Shown here: one piece after another, positions 1-7,864 of the stretch
Numbering within the stretch: the first letter of the stretch is position 1
Layout: every line of letters begins with the position of its first letter
Assembly: GCA_026982145.1 (NCBI GenBank)
Contig: JALSHQ010000332.1
Location: 1 to 12,569, forward strand
Origin: Gammaproteobacteria bacterium
GTDB lineage: Bacteria > Pseudomonadota > Gammaproteobacteria > SZUA-140
Length of the DNA: 12,569 bases
Reading direction: 5' to 3'
Notes under the pieces: model-generated
Told to the model about the DNA's origin: nothing
The model's database searches: none
What the model saw: only the letters and a program-made list of their open reading frames with translations
Program-made: the position numbers and the translations under genes

Positions 1-569
1 GGCTGCATACGATGGGCAGCGATGATGCGCTGCTTAAACTGCACCATATCGGCTCCGTTTAAGGTCTCCCACAATGCCGGCTGCCCTAGTAGAAAAATCT
101 GCAGTAACGCCCGCTCACCGCGCTGAAAATTACTGAGCATGCGCAGCTCTTCGAGCGTACCGTGGTTCAAACAGTGCGCCTCATCCACCGCAAGGATGAC
201 GCGCTTGTTTTCATCCGCTGAGGCCAGCAGGTATTTTTCTAGGCGATTCAGTTGTTCAGCTTTACTACAAGCGGCATCTAGGCCAAAACAGGTGAGCACT
301 GCACGCACCAGCTCATCAGCTGACAACACTGGCGACATCAGCATTCGAACAATCACTTCATCGGCAGAGATACCTTCCAACAGGCTACGCATCAGGAATG
401 ATTTCCCTGTGCCAGCCTCACCGCTCACCACGATGATCCCCTCGCCTTTCTCAATGCCGTAGCCGAGATATGCAATGCCGCGCTTATAGGTGGCGCTAGA
501 AAAAAGAAAGCTGGGATCCGGCACCAGACAAAAAGGCTTTCTTTTCAGTCCATAATAGTTTTCGTACAT
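1..569 (-). CDS. ExeA-family AAA ATPase, likely XrtA/PEP-CTERM-associated (3' end outside window)
   Basis: The visible N-terminal 189 residues begin MYENYYGLKRKPF, the usual opening of the GspA/ExeA/MshM-type ATPases. The Walker A motif GEAGTGKS lies at residues 50-57, Walker B VILAVDEAH at 124-132, and the conserved stretch LRMLSNFQ...LLQIFLLGQPAL at about 142-166. The KRGIAYLGYGIEKGEG segment before Walker A and LRMLSNFQ with LLQ.FLLGQP resemble the ATPase of exosortase A (XrtA) exopolysaccharide loci more than ExeA or MshM; this subfamily call is from memory of the family. Such ATPases are thought to energise assembly or export of a cell-surface polymer. The gene reads off the left edge, so the C-terminal part and the rest of any cluster are not visible. 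The ATG at 567-569 was chosen for the conserved N-terminus; the ribosome binding site is weak. It lies 183 bases downstream of the DUF1439 gene, on the same strand, and has its own candidate promoter. Confidence 0.85.
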   Translation of the reverse strand, partial: MYENYYGLKRKPFCLVPDPSFLFSSATYKRGIAYLGYGIEKGEGIIVVSGEAGTGKSFLMRSLLEGISADEVIVRMLMSPVLSADELVRAVLTCFGLDAACSKAEQLNRLEKYLLASADENKRVILAVDEAHCLNHGTLEELRMLSNFQRGERALLQIFLLGQPALWETLNGADMVQFKQRIIAAHRMQ

Positions 570-634
570 TTCAGGGGCGTGTCTTCTAGTCTGGATCCAG
601 TATTGATTTCCCTTTCAAGTACTGCAATAACGGA

Positions 635-655
635 TAATAGCGCTGAGCGCCATTA
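635..655. repeat. Inverted repeat at the predicted transcription start of the ATPase gene
   Basis: The arms are TAATAGCGCT (635-644) and AGCGCCATTA (646-655) around a single central G. Nine of ten positions pair, with one mismatch (A639 against C651). It covers about +1 to +16 of the predicted ATPase transcript, a typical place for a repressor operator. As RNA it would have a loop too small to form a good hairpin, so a protein-binding site is the better reading. No regulator is encoded nearby in the window. Confidence 0.4.
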
Positions 656-656
656 C

Positions 657-685
657 ATTATGCGCCAATCCCTAACGCCTCACAA
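657..685 (-). promoter_or_regulatory. Candidate sigma-70 promoter of the ATPase gene
   Basis: Read on the minus strand there is TTGTGA (680-685), a 17-base spacer and CATAAT (657-662). The -10 matches the consensus at five of six positions and the -35 at four of six, with ideal spacing. The predicted start is near 650, giving a leader of about 80 nucleotides before the ATPase ATG. The inverted repeat at 635-655 lies just downstream of the -10. Confidence 0.5.
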
Positions 686-752
686 ACACTATTATCACAA
701 AAACAACAAGGGAATTAAATGAGGGAAAACTGAACCCATCACGCTAGGTCAA

Positions 753-1313
753 TCAATCAACCAAGCCCAGCACGGGTACCGACAGCTCCAACAGAAGTTT
801 TCCGCGGCGTACTTCTACGGACGAGAGCACGCTTTTCGCCATCATCTGCTTCATGTCACTCTCTTGTAACTTGTAGACGAGAATCACCGGCAGTGACTGG
901 CGCATCAACTGCTGTAGCGCAAGCTGCACTGTCGCGGTGATTTCAGCAGGCATGTCGTAAAGTTCGAGCCGCTTTATTTTTGGGTCTCGTAGATAGAACT
1001 CCCCCGTCTGCTGGCGGTATTCAAGATCACCATCAATGAAGCCGCGCCCCTCTCCTGTCAAAATACCCGGCACGTTCGCCAAGACAGAGAATTCTAGTCC
1101 AATCCGCCCATCCTTTTGCGCCAATGAAACTTTTGGATTGTGCGCAGTCAACATCACAAATGGAGTGATGTGTTTAACGGGGAAGTAGCCTGCGAATGCC
1201 TCCTGTACCTCCTCTTTAGAGAGCTCGACGGTGTAAGCTGCGGCTACCACCGGTTGCAGTAAAAAAAGAGAGATTATCATTAAAAAACAGCGCAAATCTG
1301 GGTAATGCTTCAT
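753..1313 (-). CDS. Secreted DUF1439 (YceB-like) protein
   Basis: This 186-residue protein has the length and overall pattern of the DUF1439 family, whose E. coli member is the lipoprotein YceB. After an N-terminal signal peptide (about residues 1-26: a hydrophobic core FLMIISLFLLQPVV followed by AAAY) comes YTVELSKEEVQEAF. That matches the family pattern of a short strand followed by an acidic helix, then alternating strands and the amphipathic segment VQLALQQLMRQSLPVILVYKL. Unlike YceB there is no lipobox cysteine at the cleavage site; the only cysteine near the N-terminus (Cys9) is ahead of the hydrophobic core. The mature protein is therefore probably soluble periplasmic. The biochemical role of the family is not established; a lipid-binding fold has been suggested for it. 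The start is supported by GGAAG five bases upstream of the ATG. It is co-directional with the ATPase gene, and no terminator is seen between them. Confidence 0.75.
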   Translation of the reverse strand: MKHYPDLRCFLMIISLFLLQPVVAAAYTVELSKEEVQEAFAGYFPVKHITPFVMLTAHNPKVSLAQKDGRIGLEFSVLANVPGILTGEGRGFIDGDLEYRQQTGEFYLRDPKIKRLELYDMPAEITATVQLALQQLMRQSLPVILVYKLQESDMKQMMAKSVLSSVEVRRGKLLLELSVPVLGLVD

Positions 1314-1623
1314 GGTTACTTCCGCTAAGTCATCATTGACGTTCCATTATGGCCCGGCGCTTTCAAATCTGCCAGCGATTAACAACCGCCCACTCATTGA
1401 TTTATTGGCGCCAACGATTTGCATCAAGCTGCTTTCTCTTGCCGATAATCACTTAATATTGCCTCTTGAGATGATGGTTTTTATCAAGCCATTATGTGGT
1501 ACGCTGTTTTGAGAACGATGCACTTTCCCCTTGTTTTCTAGTGGTTATTTTGCAATGGGACTTTAAAAGCAGTGTCCGTAAAAGAGAGCGCCACTAACTT
1601 TTTCTCAGGGATCAGCAGACAAG
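1314..1623. other. Gene-free divergent region between DUF1439 and glcD
   Basis: This 310-base stretch separates two divergent genes and must hold the promoters of both. A 66-codon open frame on the plus strand starts inside the DUF1439 start codon, but it has no ribosome binding site and no recognisable protein character, so I treat it as chance. On the plus strand the best glcD promoter I see is TTGAGA (1466-1471), 18 bases, CATTAT (1490-1495), which is weak. No hairpin with a T-run, tRNA or riboswitch was recognised. Confidence 0.5.
1399..1427 (-). promoter_or_regulatory. Weak candidate promoter of the DUF1439 gene, with a palindrome in its spacer
   Basis: On the minus strand TTGATG (1422-1427), a 17-base spacer and TAAATC (1399-1404) each match the consensus at four of six positions. 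The spacer contains the perfect 10-base palindrome TTGGCGCCAA (1405-1414), directly against the -10. The predicted leader is about 78 nucleotides. Both boxes are imperfect, so this is a suggestion only. Confidence 0.25.
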
Positions 1624-3177
1624 ATGAGTAGCGAACAACGAGCAGATAGCGCAATAGATGCAACGCCACCGGAAATAGCAGAGCAATCTGTAGCCACCAA
1701 GCCAAGCTTGGATAAAGCCGCGCTGGTCACTCAACTGCAAGCGATTGTCGCCACCGATGCTGTGCTCTATGACGAAGAGGATCTGCGCCCTTACGAATGT
1801 GATGCACTCTCGGCCTATCGCAAACTGCCGATGGTCGTGGTGCTGCCGAGCACTGTTGCGGAGGTGCAGGCGATCATGCGCCTCTGCTATCAACACCACC
1901 TGCCGGTGATCGCACGCGGCGCAGGCACCGGCCTATCAGGGGGGGCAACCCCGGTGGGTGATGGTGTGGTGTTGAGTCTTGCCAAGTTTATGTCGATCCT
2001 CAATATTGACCCATCGGCTCGCACCGCTGTCGTACAACCGGGGGTGCGTAATCTCGCCATCTCTCAGGCTGTCGTGCAGCATCGTCTTTATTATGCACCC
2101 GACCCTTCATCGCAGATCGCCTGCACTATCGGTGGCAATGTTGCCGAAAACTCCGGGGGTGTCCACTGCCTCAAATATGGCCTTACCGTGCACAATGTGT
2201 GCAAGGCCAAGATCGTTACCATGGCAGGTGAACTCATCACACTCGGTAGTGATGCACTCGACAGCAGCGGCTACGACTTGCTCGCACTGATCAACGGCTC
2301 CGAAGGGATGCTTGGGGTCGTGGTGGAAGTGACCGTGAAGCTTACCCCAATGCCGGATCGGGCGCAGGTTGCCCTAGCAGCATTCGATGATGTGGTGAAA
2401 GCAGGCAATGCGGTCGGTGCAGTGATCGCCGCTGGCATTATTCCGGGCGGGCTGGAGATGATGGATAAACTGGCGATACAAGCGGCGGAAGACTTTGCAA
2501 AGGTTGGCTACCCCACCGATGCAGAGGCGATTCTGCTGTGCGAACTCGACGGCTCCCATGAAGAGGTTGCGGAGCAGATGGTCATGGTGAGAGAAATTAT
2601 GCAACAGTGCGGTGCCACAGAGGTTCGCACTGCCCGTGACGAGGCCGAGCGCGAGGCGTTTTGGCGCGGACGCAAGGCGGCCTTTCCCGCCGTTGGACGC
2701 TTGGCACCCGATTACTACTGCATGGACGGCACCATTCCGCGCAAACATCTGCCCTATATTTTGCGCCGTATGGGTGAGCTCTCAATCGAGTATGACCTGC
2801 GCGTGGCTAACGTCTTCCACGCGGGCGATGGCAACCTCCACCCGCTTATTCTTTACGATGCCAACATCCCCGGCGAGCTAGCGCGCACCGAGGCCTTTGG
2901 CGGCAAAATACTGGAGCTCTGTATCGAAGTGGGCGGCACCATTACTGGTGAGCACGGCGTCGGCATCGAAAAGCTCGACCAGATGCACCTGCAATTTAGC
3001 CGAGAAGAACTAATACAATTCCATGCTGTGAAACACGCTTTTGATCCACAGGGGCTACTTAATCCGGGCAAGGCAGTGCCGACACCCAAACGCTGCTCTG
3101 AATACCGTCAACTGCCTGCACAAGGCGAAACGAACAAACACGCTTTGGCATCACAAAAGAGTGGCCAACCATCATGA
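1624..3177 (+). CDS. glcD: Glycolate dehydrogenase, FAD-binding subunit GlcD
   Basis: GlcD is the FAD-bearing catalytic subunit that oxidises glycolate (and some D-2-hydroxy acids) to glyoxylate, acting with GlcE and GlcF and passing electrons to the membrane chain. The 517-residue product matches E. coli GlcD (499) almost end to end. It has the PCMH FAD-binding signature RGAGTGLSGG at residues 98-107, YYAPDPSSQIACTIGGNVAEN at about 156-176 and GSEGMLG at 225-231. The C-terminal substrate/FAD domain carries FHAGDGNLHPL (398-408), GEHGVG (442-447) and the terminal LLNPGK (478-483). The first 30 residues and the last 28 are poorly conserved extensions. The ATG has AGGG 13 bases upstream, a long spacing, but no better start precedes the conserved region. 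The gene overlaps glcE by four bases. Confidence 0.96.
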   Translation: MSSEQRADSAIDATPPEIAEQSVATKPSLDKAALVTQLQAIVATDAVLYDEEDLRPYECDALSAYRKLPMVVVLPSTVAEVQAIMRLCYQHHLPVIARGAGTGLSGGATPVGDGVVLSLAKFMSILNIDPSARTAVVQPGVRNLAISQAVVQHRLYYAPDPSSQIACTIGGNVAENSGGVHCLKYGLTVHNVCKAKIVTMAGELITLGSDALDSSGYDLLALINGSEGMLGVVVEVTVKLTPMPDRAQVALAAFDDVVKAGNAVGAVIAAGIIPGGLEMMDKLAIQAAEDFAKVGYPTDAEAILLCELDGSHEEVAEQMVMVREIMQQCGATEVRTARDEAEREAFWRGRKAAFPAVGRLAPDYYCMDGTIPRKHLPYILRRMGELSIEYDLRVANVFHAGDGNLHPLILYDANIPGELARTEAFGGKILELCIEVGGTITGEHGVGIEKLDQMHLQFSREELIQFHAVKHAFDPQGLLNPGKAVPTPKRCSEYRQLPAQGETNKHALASQKSGQPS

Positions 3178-4235
3178 ATCAGGAGATCAGCCAACAGCTG
3201 CAACAGCAGGTCATCGAGGCTGCCCACAACCGCGAATCGCTTCAGCTCGTCGGTAGCAACAGCAAAAAATTTCTCGGCGCTATTGCTGATGTCACCCCGC
3301 TTGAGGCCAGTGGCCACCGCGGCATTGTCAGTTATGACCCGGTAGAGCTGGTAGTCACTGCACGCGCTGGCACTCCCTTGCATGAACTGGAACAGGTGCT
3401 CGCTGAGGCCAATCAAATGTTGCCCTTTGAGCCGCCGCACTTTGGCCCAAATGCAACACTAGGGGGGACTATCGCCTGCGGTCTCTCCGGCCCCAGCCGC
3501 CCCTTTTCAGGTGCTGCTCGCGACTATGTGCTCGGCGTAAAACTGATTAATGGCCGTGGCGAAATACTCAATTTCGGCGGGCAGGTGATGAAAAATGTTG
3601 CCGGTTATGACTGCTCTCGGCTAATGGCCGGCGCGATGGGCACACTTGGGCTACTGTTGGAGATCAGCCTAAAAGTGCTACCCAAACAGGCCACCGAAAT
3701 CACACTCATCCACCCTGCCCCGGTGACTGAGGCGCTTGAAATCATGAACCACTGGTCAGGAAAGTCACTGCCCCTCAGCGCCGCCTGTCATGATGGTGAG
3801 AATTTATACTTGAGACTCAGCGGTGCGAAAACAGCTGTGGCCAGTGCTCATCAACTCATGGGGTATGCACCGCAACCCGACAGCCCGCTTTTCTGGCAAG
3901 ATTTGAAAGAGCAGCGCCTTCCCTTTTTTCAATCCACACTGCCACTATGGCGCTTATCGCTGCCGGGCGCATCGGCTCACCTCAATATTTCCGGCCAGTG
4001 GCTGATCGACTGGTGCGGTGCCCAGCGCTGGCTATTGTGTGATAGCCCCCCCGCGCTCATTCGCGAGCAGGCACAAGCCGCCGGAGGACATGCGACCCTC
4101 TTCCGGCGCGGTGCAGATGAGATCGACATTTTTCATCCCCCAGAAAAAGGGGTGATGTTGCTGCACCGCAACCTTAAGCAGGCATTTGACCCGCTTGGAA
4201 TTTTCAACCCCGGCCGCCTCTACCCCGGCCTCTAA
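3174..4235 (+). CDS. glcE: Glycolate dehydrogenase, FAD-binding subunit GlcE
   Basis: GlcE is the second, shorter flavoprotein-like subunit of the glycolate dehydrogenase complex, needed for activity together with GlcD and GlcF. The 353-residue product has the expected length. It has a truncated PCMH domain: SYDPVELVVTARAGTPL (about residues 53-69), FEPPHFGPNATLGGTIACGLSGP (85-107), then GGQVMKNVAGYDCSRLMAGAMGTLG (135-159), the GlcE hallmark. It ends FDPLGIFNPGR, like the C-terminus of GlcD but without the long substrate domain. Its ATG shares ATGA with the glcD stop codon (3174-3177), which suggests translational coupling and a fixed subunit ratio. A spacer of 36 bases separates it from glcF. 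Confidence 0.93.
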   Translation: MNQEISQQLQQQVIEAAHNRESLQLVGSNSKKFLGAIADVTPLEASGHRGIVSYDPVELVVTARAGTPLHELEQVLAEANQMLPFEPPHFGPNATLGGTIACGLSGPSRPFSGAARDYVLGVKLINGRGEILNFGGQVMKNVAGYDCSRLMAGAMGTLGLLLEISLKVLPKQATEITLIHPAPVTEALEIMNHWSGKSLPLSAACHDGENLYLRLSGAKTAVASAHQLMGYAPQPDSPLFWQDLKEQRLPFFQSTLPLWRLSLPGASAHLNISGQWLIDWCGAQRWLLCDSPPALIREQAQAAGGHATLFRRGADEIDIFHPPEKGVMLLHRNLKQAFDPLGIFNPGRLYPGL

Positions 4236-4271
4236 AACAGTTTTTTAATTCAAATCTACGCGGATTAATTG

Positions 4272-5501
4272 ATGCAGACCCAACTTGCAGACGACATCAA
4301 AAGCACCCGGATTGGCGAAGAAGCCGATGCGATTTTACGCAGCTGCGTCCACTGCGGTTTTTGCACCGCCACCTGCCCCACTTACCAAGCCACTGGTGAC
4401 GAGCTGGAGAGCCCGCGCGGGCGCATCTACCTCATCAAACAGATGCTGGAAGGAAACCCAGTCTCGCACCGAACACAACGCCACCTCGACCGCTGCCTTA
4501 CCTGCCGTGCCTGCGAAACCACCTGCCCTTCCGGGGTTAAATATGGTCGACTGGTGGAGATTGGGCGCGCATATGTCGATAAAAAAGTGGGGCGCACGCT
4601 GCCCGATATTGTCATCCGCAAAGCGTTGCGCACGCTGCTCCCCTACCCACGTCGGCTGGCACCACTACTGAAAGTTGCACAGTTACTTAAACCCCTGCTG
4701 CCAAAATCGCTAAAACAGAAAGTCCCTGCTGTGCAAAGTGTGCCTGCCTCTGCCGCTACTCATCACTCGCGAAAAATGGTGGCGTTGGCTGGCTGTGTAC
4801 AATCAGCTATCAAACCCGGCACTCATCGTGCTGCACTCAAAATATTTGACCGGCTCGGCATCACCCTCACCACGCCACCCGCAGCAGGCTGTTGCGGTGC
4901 GGTCAGCTACCACCTGACCCAGCATGAAGAGGGTGCCAATTTTATGCGGCACAACATCGACGCTTGGTGGCCGCTCATCGACCCCGCCTCAGCCTCACCC
5001 CACGAGGCAATTTTAATCACTGCCAGTGGGTGCGGCACGATGGTGAAAGAGTATGGCGCAATCCTTAAAGATGACCCCGCCTATGCGGACAAAGCCGCGC
5101 TGGTTTCAGCACTCGCCAAAGACCCGTGTGAAGTTGTCGCCAATGAAGATTTATCACGGCTTAAACTTAACCCGCCCGCTCAAAAGATCGCCTTTCAATC
5201 CCCCTGCTCGCTACAACACGCCCAGCAACTAAACGGGCGAGTGGAGGCGACCTTGAAGCAGCTCGGCTTTAAGCTCACCCCGGTGCCCGACGGCCACCTC
5301 TGCTGCGGCTCGGCCGGCACCTACTCTGTACTGCAACCTGAAATGGCGCAGTCACTACTCAACAACAAACTGGCCGCTTTGATGAGTGGCGCGCCTGATA
5401 TCATTGCCACCGCTAACATCGGCTGCCAACTACAGCTTGAGTGCAAATCCACCCGTCCGGTAAAGCATTGGCTGGAACTGGTTGCGGAGGCGATGGTGTA
5501 G
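4272..5501 (+). CDS. glcF: Glycolate dehydrogenase, iron-sulfur subunit GlcF
   Basis: GlcF carries the iron-sulfur centres that take electrons from the GlcD/GlcE flavin to the membrane quinone pool. The 409-residue product begins MQTQLADD, close to MQTQLTEE of E. coli GlcF, so the ATG at 4272 is preferred over the in-frame TTG at 4269. Two 4Fe-4S motifs are intact: Cys25, 28, 31, 35 in CVHCGFCTATCP and Cys75, 78, 81, 85 in CLTCRACETTCP. Two CCG domains follow, with GCCGA (206-210) and LCCGS (343-347), plus SGCG near 252-255 and CQLQLE near 385-390. It is the last gene of the glc operon here. glcG, glcB (malate synthase), a glycolate permease and the regulator glcC are not adjacent. The gene ends 64 bases from the convergent end of parC. 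Confidence 0.96.
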   Translation: MQTQLADDIKSTRIGEEADAILRSCVHCGFCTATCPTYQATGDELESPRGRIYLIKQMLEGNPVSHRTQRHLDRCLTCRACETTCPSGVKYGRLVEIGRAYVDKKVGRTLPDIVIRKALRTLLPYPRRLAPLLKVAQLLKPLLPKSLKQKVPAVQSVPASAATHHSRKMVALAGCVQSAIKPGTHRAALKIFDRLGITLTTPPAAGCCGAVSYHLTQHEEGANFMRHNIDAWWPLIDPASASPHEAILITASGCGTMVKEYGAILKDDPAYADKAALVSALAKDPCEVVANEDLSRLKLNPPAQKIAFQSPCSLQHAQQLNGRVEATLKQLGFKLTPVPDGHLCCGSAGTYSVLQPEMAQSLLNNKLAALMSGAPDIIATANIGCQLQLECKSTRPVKHWLELVAEAMV

Positions 5502-5512
5502 TGCGTTTTTGC

Positions 5513-5541
5513 AAAAAAAAGGCCACCCAAAAGGTAGCCTT
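5513..5541 (-). terminator. Rho-independent terminator of parC
   Basis: The arms AAGGCCACC (5519-5527) and GGTAGCCTT (5533-5541) pair at eight of nine positions around the loop CAAAA. Read on the minus strand the hairpin is followed directly by a run of eight T (complement of 5513-5520), the classical form. It starts 24 bases past the parC stop. On the plus strand only two T follow the stem, so it is not a good terminator for glcF. Confidence 0.75.
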
Positions 5542-5565
5542 AAATCACTAAGAACGGTTTTTAGC

Positions 5566-7824
5566 TTACGACTTCACCACCACCTCGACCCGGTCTACGC
5601 GCTGAAAACCTCGCGGCAGTTTGTTACCACGGCGGCCGCGCTCTCCCGTGTAAGCGGCAAGCTCTTTCGCTTTTAAGTTCAGGTGGCGCTGCCCCGAATA
5701 AACAACCAGTGTCGCTTGTGCAGGTACGATGGTCATTGCAATCACGTACTCTTCACGTTCGGCAACACGCTTCGTGGGAATGCCAATCACCTTGACCCCC
5801 TTCCCCTTAGAGAGTTCAGGCAGCTCGCCCACTGGGTTAACCAACATGCGCCCTTCCGTGGTAATCGCTACCACTAAGTCAGTCGCCAGATTATACAGTG
5901 GTGCCGGAGGCAATACTTGCGCTCCCTTGGGCAGTGATAGCAACGCTTTACCCGCTTTGTTTTTTGTGAATATGGTATTGAGTTTAGAGATGAAGGCGTA
6001 GCCTGCATCGGAGGCGATCAGGTACTGGTCGTCCACACTCCCCATCATCACCCCTTTAAAACTAGCACCATCAGGGGGGTTCAAGCGACCGCTAAGGGGT
6101 TCACCATGGCCACGAGCCGAAGGCAAAGTGTGCGCCAACAGCGCGTAACAGCGCCCGGTACTATCGATAAAAATCGCTGATTGGTTGCTTCGCCCGCGCG
6201 CTGCCGAAGCAAAACTATCGCCTGATTTATAGGTAATTGAAGCGGGGTCCATCTCGTGTCCTTTGGCAGAACGCACCCAACCTTTCTCGGAAAGGATCAC
6301 CGTCACTGGCTCTGCTGGCGTCAGCGCAGTTTCATCCATTGCTGCGGCGGCATCTCGCACGACGATCGGTGAGCGGCGCACATCGCCATAGCTTTCTGCA
6401 TCGGCAATCAACTCTTTTCGAATTAATGTTTTTAAGCGCGCTTTGGAAGCGAGAGTCTTCTCCAGCTGGTCACGCTCTTTTGCCAGCGCCTCCTGCTCGG
6501 CGCGAATTTTCATCTCTTCCAAGCGCGCCAACTGACGAAGCTTGGTGTCGAGGATGTAATCGGCCTGTTCATCCGTTAACTCAAAGCGCTTCATCAACAC
6601 TTGCTTCGGTTTATCTTCGCTGCGAATGATCTTAATCACTTCATCCATATTAAGGAAAGCGACTAACAGGCCATCCAGCAAGTGCAAGCGGCGATTCACT
6701 TTATCAAGACGATATTGTAGACGTTTACGCACGGTCTCGGTTCTAAATACCAACCACTCTTTCAACATCGAAAGCAGATTTTTTACCTGCGGTTTTCCAT
6801 CGATACCGATAATATTGAAGTTGGCGCGATAGGTACGCTCAAGATCCGTAGTCGCAAAAAGGTGCGACATCAGCGCATCGATATCGACACGATTCGAACG
6901 CGGTGTAATCACCAAGCGTGTGGGGTTTTCATGGTCTGATTCGTCGCGAAGGTCTTCCACCATCGGCAGTTTCTTCGCTGTCATCTGATTCGCAATCTGT
7001 TCCAGTACCTTGGCACCTGATACATGATGCGGCAGTGCAGTGACGATGATGTCACCATCCTCCTGCTCATAAATCGCGCGCATTCGCACACTGCCGTTAC
7101 CCGTTTCGTACATTTTAAGGATATCCGCCTTCGGCATGATGATCTCAGCATCGGTGGGAAAGTCAGGGCCTTTGATATGTTCACACAGCGCAGCAAGATC
7201 CGCTTTTGGCTCATCTAATAAACGCACACAGGCACTAACCACTTCACGCATGTTGTGTGGTGGAATATCCGTGGCCATACCCACGGCAATGCCCGTGGTA
7301 CCGTTCAATAACACATTCGGCACGCGCGCAGGCAAGACAGTAGGCTCATCAATGGTGCCATCAAAATTAGGTGCCCACTCAACAGTGCCCAAGCCGACCT
7401 CTGAGAGCATTAGCTCAGAGTAGCGCGTCATGCGTGATTCGGTATAACGCATTGCCGCAAATGATTTCGGGTCATCAGTCGAGCCCCAGTTGCCTTGCCC
7501 ATCAATAAAGGGATAGCGGGTTGAGAACGGCTGCGCCATCAGCACCATCGCTTCGTAGCAAGCGGAATCACCATGCGGGTGAAATTTACCCAGCACATCA
7601 CCCACAGTACGCGCTGATTTCTTAAATTTTGCCGTCGCTGAAAGCCCCAGCTCCGACATTGCATAAACAATGCGCCGCTGCACCGGCTTCATCCCGTCAC
7701 CAATATTGGGCAGCGCACGGTCAAGAATCACGTACATCGAATAGTTGAGGTAAGACTCCTCAGTAAATGTTTTGAGCGGCATGCGCTCAATGCCGTCATC
7801 TTGGCGTTTCTGAATATCGCTCAT
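5566..7824 (-). CDS. parC: DNA topoisomerase IV subunit A (ParC)
   Basis: ParC is the DNA-breaking and rejoining subunit of topoisomerase IV, which with ParE unlinks replicated chromosomes. The 752-residue product has the same length as E. coli ParC. The winged-helix core starts at KTFTEESYLNYSMYVILDRALP, and the quinolone-resistance region reads HPHGDSACYEAM (83-93). The catalytic tyrosine is Tyr127 in AAMRYTE, next to Arg126. Ser87 and Glu91, equivalent to E. coli Ser80 and Glu84, are the drug-susceptible residues. The C-terminal part (from about 480) is the short beta-pinwheel domain typical of ParC rather than GyrA, ending with the GERGRRGNKLPRGF segment. The ATG is preceded by AGGA at good spacing. 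It is divergent from the DUF481 gene, convergent with glcF, and separated from parE by the DUF481 gene. Confidence 0.98.
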   Translation of the reverse strand: MSDIQKRQDDGIERMPLKTFTEESYLNYSMYVILDRALPNIGDGMKPVQRRIVYAMSELGLSATAKFKKSARTVGDVLGKFHPHGDSACYEAMVLMAQPFSTRYPFIDGQGNWGSTDDPKSFAAMRYTESRMTRYSELMLSEVGLGTVEWAPNFDGTIDEPTVLPARVPNVLLNGTTGIAVGMATDIPPHNMREVVSACVRLLDEPKADLAALCEHIKGPDFPTDAEIIMPKADILKMYETGNGSVRMRAIYEQEDGDIIVTALPHHVSGAKVLEQIANQMTAKKLPMVEDLRDESDHENPTRLVITPRSNRVDIDALMSHLFATTDLERTYRANFNIIGIDGKPQVKNLLSMLKEWLVFRTETVRKRLQYRLDKVNRRLHLLDGLLVAFLNMDEVIKIIRSEDKPKQVLMKRFELTDEQADYILDTKLRQLARLEEMKIRAEQEALAKERDQLEKTLASKARLKTLIRKELIADAESYGDVRRSPIVVRDAAAAMDETALTPAEPVTVILSEKGWVRSAKGHEMDPASITYKSGDSFASAARGRSNQSAIFIDSTGRCYALLAHTLPSARGHGEPLSGRLNPPDGASFKGVMMGSVDDQYLIASDAGYAFISKLNTIFTKNKAGKALLSLPKGAQVLPPAPLYNLATDLVVAITTEGRMLVNPVGELPELSKGKGVKVIGIPTKRVAEREEYVIAMTIVPAQATLVVYSGQRHLNLKAKELAAYTGERGRRGNKLPRGFQRVDRVEVVVKS

Positions 7825-7864
7825 CTAATCCTGCTTTTCTCACTCAAACTCAAAATTGGAACCT

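Noticed and set aside
139..462. 107-codon plus-strand open frame opposite the ATPase gene
   Set aside because: It is the Ser/Arg-rich antisense shadow of a strongly conserved gene with Walker motifs.
1496..1502. GTGGTAC as a GlcC/FadR-type GntR operator core upstream of glcD
   Set aside because: Only the GT-3-AC core fits; the outer bases expected for this operator class do not match, and no GntR regulator is nearby.
1312..1512. 66-codon open frame on the plus strand between DUF1439 and glcD
   Set aside because: It starts inside the DUF1439 start codon, has no ribosome binding site, and its product resembles no known family; it fills a region that must carry two promoters.
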